Shown piece after piece: positions 35,969 to 47,100 of a stretch of 64,000 nucleotides of DNA (within the stretch, counting starts at the first letter, position 1; each line of letters starts with the position of its first letter). The notes under the pieces were generated by a model. That model did no database searches. It was not told the origin of the DNA and saw only the letters and a list, made by a program, of their open reading frames with translations. Made by a program: the position numbers and the translations under genes. The stretch lies in assembly GCA_023614405.1 (NCBI GenBank), contig CM042689.1, forward strand, positions 326,654,305 through 326,718,304, in the 5' to 3' direction. The stretch is from Avena insularis (Eukaryota; Streptophyta; Magnoliopsida; Poales; Poaceae).

Positions 35969-36502
35969 GAGGCGAGCATGCGTCCGAGCGGCGGCGGCGT
36001 CATCGGAGGAGGAGCACGCGTGTAGCTCTCTTATTGGCACTCACTTACAAAGTGGTGTAACACTCCACCTTATAAGGAGGTGCAACTCTCCTTCAACTTT
36101 CTATGTAGGACTAAACTTTAGCTCCCACAGTTCTTGTCACACATATGTGAGCTGCCACCAACTTGGATCAAATCACATATGGGTTTCCACATACATGGGC
36201 TTTGAGATTTAGGAAAAATCTGAAATCACACATGAGACTAATGATTTAGCCCATTATTTCTAACAATCCCTCACCAGATCTCAAATGCACATTTGAATAT
36301 TTGTCAATCCTTACTACTTGTTTATATACCAGTGTTTCACAGAGACTGTTAAGTTGAACTTCCGCTTAAAATCTTAAACTATGTCTATCAACAACTTGAA
36401 AAATGGACGAACCTTGAATTGCAAGTTTGGTGCCAATAGATTTCACTCAAAATCATAACTAGTACCTGGCTGCCAGTAGCCTACCCCGCGGGTTGGAGCA
36501 TA

Positions 36503-38144
36503 TGTAGGGTTCGCAACATAGAAAACAAAAAAATTCCTACGATAGGAACTATGTACCAAGATCTATCTACTAGATACAAACAACGGACGGATGTATATCC
36601 GTAAAGAACATACCCTTGAAGACCGACAAAGATTAACGAGTTAAACTCGTGGTTGATATAGATGATCTCTTGCCGATCTCAAGATCGAGAGGAAGTCCTA
36701 GCGTCGCAAAACATCAGCGCATCCGTGCTCGCACACACGTACAAGACACCGAGCAACCTCCGCCTCCTCACTCCAGCGATGTAGCGGAAGCACAACCCTT
36801 TCTTGCCGAATAGCCACCGGGAACATGTATCTCGCTAGTCCGAGACCATGGGAGATAAATTCTAGAGGGGGAGAGAGATCCTTCACGAGGAGGTGTGAGT
36901 GAGAGAGAGGAGAGGGGTGCCTTTTATAGGAGGAGGAGGGCACCCAAGGGGGTAGCCGCCGGCCATGGGGGATGCCCCCTCCCCTCCTTCATTCATGTGG
37001 GTGGACACTCCACTCACAAAAATCTCTTCAATTTCCTCCACTCAAAATTGCTATTAAATTTTCACCAAAATTAATGTAAACTCTCATTAAATAAAACTCA
37101 TTTTATTTATTCAGAATTTTGTCAATTACTTTAATGACAAACATTCACATATAACCCCTTGCTAGTATTTCATTTCACATGCAAAAACACTTTCTGCAAT
37201 TTCACCAGAAAACCTGTTTCGGTATCTAGTGAAATAAATTCCTGCGCATGTTATTCTTTTCGGCATAAAACTTTTGGTCCAGTTGGATGTCAGTGTCCCT
37301 TAAGTGTGCCATCCTACGGTTCGCGAATAATGCGGACATGATCGAGATCCTTCTCCGATCAATAATCAGAAGCGGGACCTGAAGATCCATACTGACTCCC
37401 ACACATTCAACGATGACTTTCCTATGATCGTTGGAACTTTTCACGCTAATATCTTAATCCCTTTGTTTCACGATATATTACATGTCCGAGATTCGATCAT
37501 CGGTATCTCCATACCTAGTTTGATCTCGTTGCTGACATGCACTCTTTTCTTGTTCCCGTGATATAACATTCTAGTGATCAAATCACTTGCTTGCAAGCTA
37601 ACCAATGTGATATCACCGAGAGGGCCCAGAGTATATCTATCTGTCATCGGGATGAACAAATTTCACTCTCGATCCATGAGCCTCAACATAACACTTTAGT
37701 AGTTCTGAAGCCATCTTTATAATCACCCAGTTACGGTGTAACGTTTGATGTCATCAAGAATCTCTTCCGGTGTTAGTGATTGACATGATCTCATGGTCTA
37801 AAGATTAGGATCACTTCATAAGTTGTTATAGCAATATAAACTCAATGACTTTGATCGTAATGCTATACTTCGGATGAATGTTCATCACATCATTACACTA
37901 ATGTTGTGACCTCGTTATTAACAACATCCAATGTCTATGATCAGGAAACTTTGATCATCTTGTTAATCAACGAGCTAGTTTATGAGAGAGGCATAACTAG
38001 GAACTTTCTGTTTGTTTATTAAACACACATGTATTAACGTTTCCGTATTAATACAATTATAGCATGCAAAATAAACATCTATCATATACTTGGAATACAC
38101 ATAATAAACACTTTATTATTGCCTCTCAGGGCATATTCCCTTCA
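36503..38144 (-). mobile_element. Solo LTR of the copia-B family, target duplication GCATA
   Basis: 1642 bp, alignable end to end with the copia B LTRs, minus-strand TGAAGGGAATATGCCC to CCCTACA. It is flanked by GCATA at 36498-36502 and 38145-38149, with no internal region. It is therefore a solo LTR formed by LTR recombination. It carries the same TATA box (36921-36928). It lies in the 3' noncoding part of copia D. Confidence 0.93.
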
Positions 38145-38411
38145 GCATATGCGTCATACTTCCTGGTCTCTTCATGTGTTTACTAGAGATCACCCAAGTC
38201 TCATATATCGCGACGTTTACAGTCAAGCTCATCTAGGTGTGTCTTTCAAGAATGCCCTGTAGAACAACATCTTTTCTAGTTAAAGCCAACAGAAACACAT
38301 TAAGACGTGTTGCCAACCTGCCTTACAGATTATGAGAGTTATGCATCTTCACATAGAGAGGGTTACCATCTACTCTTCTCGGTCAAACCACTAGCTTGTT
38401 CTTCCCAGGTC

Positions 38412-39859
38412 CTAATTCACGGGATCTCCGATCACATAGGTTGGGTTACCACTAGGTGTGACATCTATGGGTCTCAACCCCATCTCCCTCGATGCATTTT
38501 CTATCACATTTCGTGATAGTCCCTTTGTAAAGGGATCTACCAGGTTTTTGTCTGTTTGAATATACGTAACAGTTATTACTCCGGAGTTTCTCAATTTCCT
38601 GACAGACTTCAAACGTCTCTTCACGTGTCTTGATGACTTCGCGTTATCCTTAGAATTGTTCACTTTGATAATAACAGTTTAGTTGTCATAATTCAAAAGG
38701 ATTGCCGGCACAGGTTTCTCAACCACAGATAAGTCCATCAAGAGCTCACGCAGCCATTCTAACTCAACAGTGGCTGTGTCTAAAGCAGTAAGCTTTGCTT
38801 CCATAGTTGACTTCATCAATATGGTCTGTCTACGGGATCTCCATAACACCACACCACCTCCAAGGGTAAACACATACCCGCTTGTGGCGTAGAGTTCATC
38901 AACGTCAGAGATCCAGTTCGAATCACTATATCCTTCAAGCACAACAGGGTGCCCTGAATAGTGAATCCCATAGCTCATTGTACCACATAGATAGCGCATG
39001 ACCCTTTCAAGTGCATGCCAACAACTTGTTCACAGCACCTACTCAACTTGCTCACAGCAAAAGAGATATCAGGTCATGTAGCGCTTGCTAAGTACATGAG
39101 AGAACCAACAACTTGTGAATATTTCAGCTGATCTATTGGTTCCTTCTTATTCTTTCGTAATGTCAAACTGGGATCATAAGGTGTTGGAGAAGTCTTGCCA
39201 TCAGTAAAGCCAAATCGGCTCAAGACCTTCCCAACATAATGAGATTGTGTTAAAGTAATCCCATTCTCGTTCTTAATAAGCTTGATGTTCAGTATCACAT
39301 CAGCCTCTCCCAGATCTTTCATATCAAAACTCTTTGATAGGAAAGACTTGACTTCATTTATCACTTTCATGTTTGTACCAAAGATCAGAATGTCATCCAC
39401 GTACAAACATAATATAACACTATCGCCCCCACCATGGCGATAGTAAACACACCTATCAACCTCATTAATGACAAAGCCAGCAGAAAGTAGAGTTTTGTCA
39501 AACTTCTCATGCCATTGCTTAGGTGCTTATTTCAGGCCATATAAAGATTTTAATAACTTGCACACCTTTGTCTCTTCACCTTTTACCACAAACCCATCCG
39601 GCTGATCCATGTAGATCTCCTCTTCTAACTCTCCATTAAGGAAAGCTGTCTTCACGTCCATTTGATGAACGAGAAGACCATAAGAGGAAGCCAGGGACAG
39701 TAGTACTCGAATGGTGGTCAGTCTAGCGACATGTGAATATGTGTCAAAGTAATCTTCGCCTTCTTTCTGTGTGTAGCCCTTAGCTACAAGCCACGCCTTG
39801 TACTTCTCAATAGTACCATCAGGCCTTAGCTTCTTCTTGAACACCCATTTACAGCCCAC
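38412..39859 (-). pseudogene. Copia D reverse transcriptase and RNase H, broken
   Basis: Reverse transcriptase is open at 39859-39527 (MGCKWVFKKKLRPDG, MDVKTAFLNGELEEEIYMDQP) and 39406-39074, with the active site MYVDDILIFGTN. RNase H is at 38999-38679, with YSDSNWISD and ATSGYVFTLGGG. A C-terminal piece (38663-38412, TDKNLVDPFTKGLSR) is the RNase H end. Stops separate the segments (near 39527, 39074 and 38679). Confidence 0.88.
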
Positions 39860-41340
39860 GGGTTTACAATCATAAGGTCATTCTGATAATTCCCAAGTTC
39901 CATTAGAAAGAATCGAGTCCATCTCATTTTGTACAACTTCTTTCCAATCATCTGCATCAGGAGATGCATATGCCTCTGCAATGGATCTGGGAGTATCATC
40001 CACAAGGTACATGATGAAATCATTACCAAAGGTTTTTGCAATCCTCTGTCTCTTACTCCTCGTGAGAGGTTCATCGTCATCCTTCTCAAGGACTTCCTCG
40101 TGTGGTTGTTCAGAGTTCTCAATAGATGCACTAGATTCAGGAAGTATTTCAGAAGAAATTCTACCAATGCTATGCATATCTTTCATAGGAAAAATATTCT
40201 CAAAGAATGTTGCATCACGAGATTCCATTATAGTATCAACATGCATATCAGGTACCTCAGATTTAACCACTAGAAATCTATAGCCTACACTCCGTGGAGC
40301 ATATCCTAGAAAGATACAATCCACTGTCTTGGGTCCGAGCTTGCGTTTCTTGGGGATCGGTATGTTGACCTTCGTCAACAAGTGCGCAGATACGAAAGTG
40401 ATGGTTTTCTACCAACCCACTCCTCATAAGGGGTCTTTTCTTTATTCTTGTTAGGAACTCTATTCAGGACATGACATGAAGTCAACAAAGCCTCCTTCCA
40501 CCATGCCGTTGATAAACCAACAGTGGCTAACATGGAATTCACCAAGTCAGTCAGCGTGTGGTTTTTTCCTTTCGGCAACCCGTTTGATTGGGGCGAGTAG
40601 GGAGGCGTCCTCTCATGAATAATTCCGTGTTCCTCACAGAATTCTTCAAATATTTTGGGGAAATACTCACCACCACGATCCGACCTAAGACGCTTGATCT
40701 TTCTCTCTAGTTGATTTTCAACTTCGGCCTTATAAATTTTAAACTAGTCTAAAGCCTCATCTTTAGTTTATAACAAGTAAACATAGCAGAATTTAGTATC
40801 ATCATCTATCAACGTCATGAAATATCTCTTTTTACCTTTTGTCAACACACCATTCATCTCGCATAGATCAGAATGTATGAGTTCTAAAGGTGCCAAGTTT
40901 CTCTCCTCGGGAACCTTGTGAGGCTTTCGAGGTTGCTTTGACTGCACACAACTTCACAACAAAAAAAAGAAAATCAAAATCAAACGAATCCGAATATTCC
41001 ATTCTCGTTGACAGCCTCCTCAACCCAAGCTTCCATCTCCTGCTCCAGACATCGGCGCTTGCCCGCGCCATGAGATAAATATTGGCTAGTAATTGTGAAG
41101 CCCCAATTCTTCACTGAAAGGGACACCAAAGGCCTCTGCCCTCCCTCTCCATCTATCCAAATGGCACTTAAAACCTTTGGCAATAGTGAAATTCGGAATT
41201 AAACTCATACTGAACATCCGAGACATCAAACCAAAATTAATGTGACATAAACGAGAATGCCAAATGATATCATCATTAACATCACCATAAATATGATTCA
41301 CGGATTTATTACAAAATTCTGAAAGTGAAAATAGGAACAA
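39860..41340 (-). pseudogene. Copia D integrase, broken and interrupted
   Basis: The zinc-finger region is at 41340-41154 (IIWHSRLCHINFGLMSR ... NFTIAKGFKCHL). After an insert at about 40950-41153 the core resumes with ELIHSDLCEMNGV (about 40850-40900), LRSDRGGEYF (about 40670) and NGLPKGKNHTLTDLVNS (about 40570). The conserved end PYEEWVGRKPSLSYLR (about 40385-40435) and the linker to reverse transcriptase (40381-39878) follow in other frames. Confidence 0.82.
40950..41153 (-). other. Foreign insert of about 200 bp in copia D integrase
   Basis: Between the integrase segments FKCHL and the QPRKPHKVPEERN stretch, about 200 bp have no counterpart in copia integrase. On the minus strand it has a 57-codon open frame (WIDGEGGQRPLVSLSVKN ... 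NENGIFGFV) and ends in a T-rich run followed by TTGTGAAGTTG. It could be a captured gene fragment, a SINE-like insert or an unrelated small element. I do not recognise it. Confidence 0.5.
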
Positions 41341-41612
41341 GCCTCTGAACTCATACCTTTATCAATAAATTGTCCATGTTTCGAAACAACGACTTTATTA
41401 GACTCTAACACAACCTTAAACCCATCTCTGCATAGAAGGGAGCCACTAATGAGATTCTTGTTCATAGTAGGGACATGCTGCACGTTCCTCAGCTGCACGA
41501 TCTTTCCAGAAGTAAACTTCAAATCCATCGTGCCAACACCACGAACAGAAGCATGTGATCCATTCCCCATTAGCACGAATGAATTCCGAGCAACCTGATA
41601 AGAAGTGAACAT
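41298..41612 (-). pseudogene. Copia D protease region
   Basis: Encodes the post-active-site part of copia protease (FVLMGNGSHASVRGVGTMDL, VQHVPTMNKNLISGSLLCRDG), running into the integrase zinc finger. The active-site DTG is upstream of the open frame near 41640-41660 and is in a damaged context (WWIDTGVNIHV read there). Confidence 0.8.
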
Positions 41613-41669
41613 AGAGATGTCAGCACATACATGAATATTAACACCCGTATCAATCCACCAACATGGTGA

Positions 41670-42530
41670 TTAAAATACTAAAAGAATAGTAAATAAATTA
41701 CCGTACCCATCAGTGTTGCTAGCGGTCACGACGTTGACAGTCTTTCCACCTTTCCCTCTGCGATCTGCACGATCTGGACAGTCCTTAAAAAAGTGACCGA
41801 GCTCTCCACATGAATAACAATGTAGCTCGGCCTTGTTCGGCTTCTTCTTCTTGAAGGTTGTAGTCTTTTTAAGCTTGTTGAACGAGGGCTTATAGTTCCC
41901 TTTGTTCTTGCTAAAGGTCTTCTTCTGCGCCATGTAGGCGCTAGACCGACCCTCGCCTCCTCTCTTAGCAGTGTCCTTAGCCCGAGTCTTCTCCTCAACA
42001 TCAAGAGACGCTATCAGGTTTTCAACCGATATCTCCTGTCTCTTGTGTTTGAGAGTTGTGGCAAAGTTTCTCCACGAAGAAGGCAACTTTGCAATAATGC
42101 ACCTAGCCATAAACTTGTCGGGTAAGATACACTTGAGGATTTCAAGCTCCTTGGTAAAGCACTGTATCTCATGAGCTTCCTCAACTACAGAACGGTTGTT
42201 AACCATCCTGTAATCATGAAAGTTCTCCATGATGTGCAACTCACTGTCAGCATCTGCTACACCGAACTTAGCGTTCAGTGCCTTCCAGAGCTCTTTTCCA
42301 TCTTTTATGTACATAGACACATCACATAGACGGTCAGGAAGAATGCTCAGAATACATCCCACAAAGACAGTATTGGCATCCTCGAACTTTTTCTAATCCT
42401 CGGCAGATATAGTTCCTTCAGGTTTGCCTTTACTAATATGGAACACTTTCATCGTGGCCAGCCAAAGCTCAGCATTATACTGCCACCTCTTAAAGTGCAC
42501 ACCGATAAACTTATCGGTAAAACCATCCAT
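41670..42530 (-). pseudogene. Copia D gag, premature stop
   Basis: Start MDGFTDKFIGVHFKRW at 42530. An in-frame TAG at 42393-42395 (after TISAED) breaks it. The rest is open to 41670 and holds the capsid region (LWKALNAKFGVADAD) and a CCHC zinc knuckle (CYSCGELGHFFKDC), preceded by a lysine-rich stretch. Confidence 0.87.
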
Positions 42531-42569
42531 TGTTAATTCAGGAAATTGTCTACAATAATTTTTTTGGAA

Positions 42570-42618
42570 TGTTGAATTATTAGGCATAATTTCCACGATT
42601 AATTTCAGAATATAAATC
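42570..42618 (-). repeat. Remnant of copia D 5' LTR
   Basis: 49 bp matching the last part of the 3' LTR (35231-35279). Beyond 42618 the homology stops, so the rest of the 5' LTR was deleted. The following internal sequence lacks the TGGTATCAGAGC primer site. Confidence 0.75.
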
Positions 42619-44171
42619 CTCAAACTTTTTTTGGACAAACATCAAATGCGATGTAGAGGTACACACTCACTCAAATACAATTATCTCTACACCTTACCAC
42701 CATAACATGACGTGGAGCGACATGCACCAAAAAAGAAAGAGCTTATAAGTGCAACTTTCGTGTGTCACTCTGTTAGTTCCATTTTAATACTAGAAGTTCT
42801 AAGATTGTCCCAACAAGCTAATTTAGGTTCTACAAAGTTAATAGAAACATATATCAACATTGAAACACCAGTTTGATTTCATTACATTCATTATAAAGTA
42901 CATCCTTGTAGGGGTACTTAGATTTAATATTATACATCCTATGTTTCACAATATAAAATACTTTCTTCCCATCTCGAAAAATATAGAATATCTGTCTAGA
43001 TACGCACACATCTAGACATGTTTTAGTGTATATATACATGTAATTTTTTTTTTTTTTTGCGAATCACATACATGTAAATTTTGACAAACCATTTAAACCC
43101 ATGACCTCTTTTTGGACACAGGGAATAGATATTAGCATAGTTATATGTGAACTCGGTCAGACAAGTTTGAGTTAGGACAAATCCGAAACTTAAATAAATA
43201 ACTTGAAACAGTGAAAGTACCCTGTATATTAGTTAGTTCAAATTTGAGCTAAATACCACGTGGATTTTTTTTCTCGCCCAATCCAAACGTGCCCGAGAAG
43301 AATACGCAACGGTGACCAGTACTCTGACGACCTTGAACGGAAAACGCATGAACCAAATCTGAAACCCTCACTAGATATCCACCGTGATACGTAGTGTACA
43401 TTGCGCCTAGCTATTTCGTGTCAATGACATGTGGGACACGAGTCTGTCTGATAACCATGTGTCATTGAGCTATACCAGCGCAGACACGTCCAAAGCGTTT
43501 CCCCAAAACAAAAAAAACGACACGAGGGGGATTCGCAACAGACGATGGCGACGGCACCGCCGTCCGCGCCCGATATCCAGCCACGTCACCCTACCCACTG
43601 ACCGTGCAGCCCCACCGAGAAAGAGCCCGTCTAGACGGCCCGCACGTCAGCTGCTCACGACGCGTGCGCGGCGCGCTGGATTCCCCGTCCAATCGAACGG
43701 CGAGCGGCCCAACAACCTCACGTCTATGAATTCGAGCCGCACGATGCTTCTCCGCGGCCCCGCGCCGTCCGATCGCGCCACGCCGCGAGGATCCGGCCGT
43801 AGAATATGAATTTGATTTCGAAAGCAAAGAGTGGGAGACAAAAAAAGGGGCGAGGGAGGACGGGGGGGAAGGGAAGAGAGAGAAAGAGAGAAAGGGCGGA
43901 AGGAGGAGAGGGAGCACAGCAGCAGGAGGGAAAATCCTCTAATCCCCCCTCCCTCAACCCCTCTCTTTAATCCGCCATTCGCCGCCGCCCCGCCGCCGCC
44001 GGAGCGCGCGGCTATCCCGGCGGCTCCCCGTTCCCGTCCGCGGGGCCTCCGCCCCCCTGATCCGGAGGATCTCGCCGCGCGTCTTCGTGCCCGCGGGTGG
44101 ATTGGGTGGCCGTTTCGAGCAGTGGCCGGGGACGTTTTGATCTGGCAGCTCCCCCCCGGGGGTTTGAGTAG
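42619..44171. other. Upstream region and 5' UTR of the CXC gene
   Basis: 42619-43500 is AT-rich, with a degenerate Stowaway-like stretch at about 42943-43045 (TCTAGACATGTTTTAGTGTATA). 43500-44171 is GC-rich and holds the promoter and 5' UTR. A purine tract of GA/AAG repeats (43853-43935) followed by a pyrimidine tract (43936-43972) sits about 240 bp before the start codon. Confidence 0.6.
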
Positions 44172-47100
44172 ATGGCGGGGAAGGAGCAGGGCGGAGGGGG
44201 CCCGCCGCGGCTGCCACTGCACGCGGTCTCCACGCAGCCGCCGATTAAGAAGCTCGTGAGGCAGCTCGACTTCACCTCGGCGGCGCTCGCGGGGAACCCC
44301 GCCATGGCGGCGGCTGCCGCAGCTGTCTCCAGGGCGCTGCAGCCGAGGCCGGCGCCGGTCGGTTACCCGCAGCCGCACCCCCAGCTCAGGGCCGCGATGC
44401 CCATGGGGATACCGCACCTCCAGCTGCAGCCGCGGGGGCTGCCGGTGATGCGGCCCCATCAGCTCATGCATGTGCCGCTGCCGCGGCCCGCAGTGGCCAT
44501 GATGCCCGTACCTGTGCCACAGGTTCGGCCGGCCCAGCCGCAGCCAGTGCCGAGGCCGCCGGTCGCCGTTCCCTTGTCAGTACCTCCTCTTTTTTTTCTA
44601 AGATTTATGTCTGGCGTAGTTTTGAATTTTTTTGCTATTCGATTTCGAACTTTCGGGCTCTGTTATATCGGGAGTACGGAGGGGCATGACAGACTCTTGA
44701 TTATGATAAGTAGGTGTGCTTTCTGTTGATTCACATCGTTGGCTCTCATGTTTTTTTTAAGCTTGTAACCCAAGTTTGAAAACCCGAAATTTTACTTTGC
44801 ATCTGTCTTTCCTTGCAACAAACATACATGCTTTTGCTATATGGATGCTTTTTTAACTGACATTTATAATTGAAATTGCAATTTTCTATTTCTTCTTTGT
44901 AATCTCTCATCAATGCTGTTCTTATGCTTTTGAGTCTCGGTGTTTCTAGGAAGCCAGAGTCACCAAAACCACGTGGACGGCTGTATGATGGGAAAGATGG
45001 CACCCCTACAAAGAAGAAGTGCTGCAATTGTCGGCACTCCAGATGTTTGAAGTTGTAAGTCAGATTTGATGTGTCTTTGTTTGAGAACAGGGCAATATTA
45101 CAATGTCATTCTTGTAATGGAGACATTACTTTCTTTTTCTTACAAATTTAAGGACTGCGTCACATACTTCTCTACAAGTCTCCAAATATGTGGAATCCCC
45201 ACTCTTTTATACATACAGTTGGATCCAGTAAAATGTAGTATCTGATTTCTTAGTGTTTTTTTTCCAAAAAGGAAGGTTATTTGATTCTGTAGATATACAA
45301 GGGAATACACACATTATCCATTGTCTTGACTGTTGAGTGTTTTTCTTTGTGCATAAAAATCTTACAAGGACTAATACATGGATTCTGAAACCTCTTAAAA
45401 AAAGAGGATGACAATGCCATATTGTTGCTAAGCTTAACAGATAACATTTGTGATGAGACCAAATATTTGATCCGCAAGTACGGTTTTGTAGCAGTACACT
45501 TGTAAGTTATAGCTAGTGAAATAATGATCCACAAGTACGGTTTTGTAGCAGTACACTTTAAAGGATCTTAAATTGCTATTTTGTGGCTAGCCAAGATAAT
45601 TATGAACTGCTGTTGGATCTCTTTTATTTCAGTGGTGGCTTTATAGTTTTAAGTTTCTCTATGGCTCCAAAAGGAGCTACAGCTTGGTCAAAACAAGGAT
45701 TAGTGTTTTAAGGAGTAGAGCATTTGTGTAACGTGTTGAAGATGAAAACCAGTTTTTTTTTGTTATTTCATTATGCTTGGCGCGTGTACATGTAGATATA
45801 GATATTTACAAGAAAGATAAATTGAAAGAGTATCCTCCTAACAATCATATCTTTTGTAAAACCCTAAAATTTCTGTTTCTATCTACACATTTTCAAATCT
45901 TTATAGTTTGTTGTTTTTTGGACCTTCGGAAAATCAGAAATCATTCTTTTCTTAAAACAGGAAAAGGATATACATTGATGATTCAGTATTTATGTTTGTA
46001 TTTTTCATGTCTTTCATTTCAATTGCAAGTCTGCATACTGATATTGTTGATCCTATCAAGCTGACTTTTAATGGTTTTCTATGCTTAGGTACTGTGAATG
46101 TTTTGCATCTGGTATTTATTGCGATGGATGCAACTGCACAAATTGTTTTAATAATGTTGAGAATGAGGCTGCTAGGCGTGAAGCTATAGATGCTACACTG
46201 GAGCGGAATCCAGATGCGTTTAGACCTAAGATTGGGAGTAGCCCACACACAAATCGGAATAATATGGTATGTTTTTAGGTCCATGTCTCTTATTTAAATA
46301 GTTGGTTTTACTTCATGAAAATTGATGTCCATTGCTTCTAGAGTATTAATGGCATTTTTTAGAATTTTCTTGCTCATGGTTGGGGTGTATACATCTTTTA
46401 TTTCAAAAGTTCACAATGGTGAGCTAGAATTCTCAAATATCATGGAACCATCTTGGCAATTGATTAGAATGGAAACTGAGGTTGGACAAGCTCCAGTTTA
46501 TTGTCTTAAGGATTAAATGGATTCTACCAATACATATGTTTTTGTACTAGGCATGTAAACTACTACCTCCGTTTCAAAATAAGTGCCTCAACTTTGTCTA
46601 GATATGCATGTATCTAGACGCGTTTTAGTGTGTAGAAACATACGAATCTAGACAAAGTTGAGACACTTATTTTGGAACGGAGGTAGCACCACACTATTTT
46701 TTTAGCTGAAAACTGTAGGGGCAGCCGTGTAAGTAAATTTTTATGTATAAAGAAAAATATGTGCAAGTAAAATGTTATTCCATAAATGTTAAGATTCCTA
46801 GACTTTATCCTTAAAATATTTGCTGTCCCAAAAGTGGACGCCTTCATTATTGCATTTCTCACCTAGGCTATGTCATCTGAATTTTGTACTTCATTGATTT
46901 GTGTAATTAATACTGGTACCTTAAATTGCCAGGAGGTAGCTGGTGATCTCCCTTTAGTAGGGAAGCATAATAAAGGGTGCCACTGCAAGAAGTCAGGATG
47001 CCTCAAGAAATACTGCGAGTGCTTCCAAGCTAATATACTATGCTCTGAAAATTGCAAGTGCATGGATTGCAAGAATTTTGATGGGAGTGAAGAAAGAAAA

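Larger units (their letters stand above)
35231..36264 (-). repeat. 3' LTR of copia D
   Basis: The minus strand starts TGTTAGAAATAATGGGC at 36264, preceded by a purine-rich tract (GGTGAGGGAT), and ends CCTAATAATCCAAC at about 35231. The end matches the 5' LTR remnant at 42570-42618. A minus-strand TATATAAA (35733-35740) is the likely promoter box. A GACGT pentamer array lies at about 35943-35968. Confidence 0.8.
35231..42618 (-). mobile_element. Ty1-copia element D, 5' LTR truncated, carrying a solo LTR
   Basis: Minus-strand copia element of a different lineage from A, B and E. 3' LTR 35231-36264, internal 3' noncoding 36265-36502 and 38145-38411, RNase H, reverse transcriptase, integrase, protease and gag (38412-42530), then only about 49 bp of the 5' LTR (42570-42618). 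The primer binding site is missing. A solo LTR (36503-38144) and an unexplained insert (about 40950-41153) interrupt it. Stops and shifts are spread through it, so it is old. Confidence 0.85.

Noticed and set aside
35231..42618. Copia D looks circularly permuted: LTR end sequence at 35231-35279 also appears at 42570-42618
   Set aside because: The shared 49 bp is the normal LTR 3' end. The right copy is the remnant of a truncated 5' LTR, which explains the arrangement without circular DNA.
43647..44471. Long minus-strand open frame of 274 codons over the CXC gene 5' end
   Set aside because: Low-complexity Arg/Pro sequence caused by GC-rich 5' UTR and exon 1 of the real gene.
44580..44581. Alternative donor at 44580 for intron 1 of the CXC gene
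   Set aside because: It would shift the frame of exon 2 and destroy the first CXC motif; donor 44576 keeps it.
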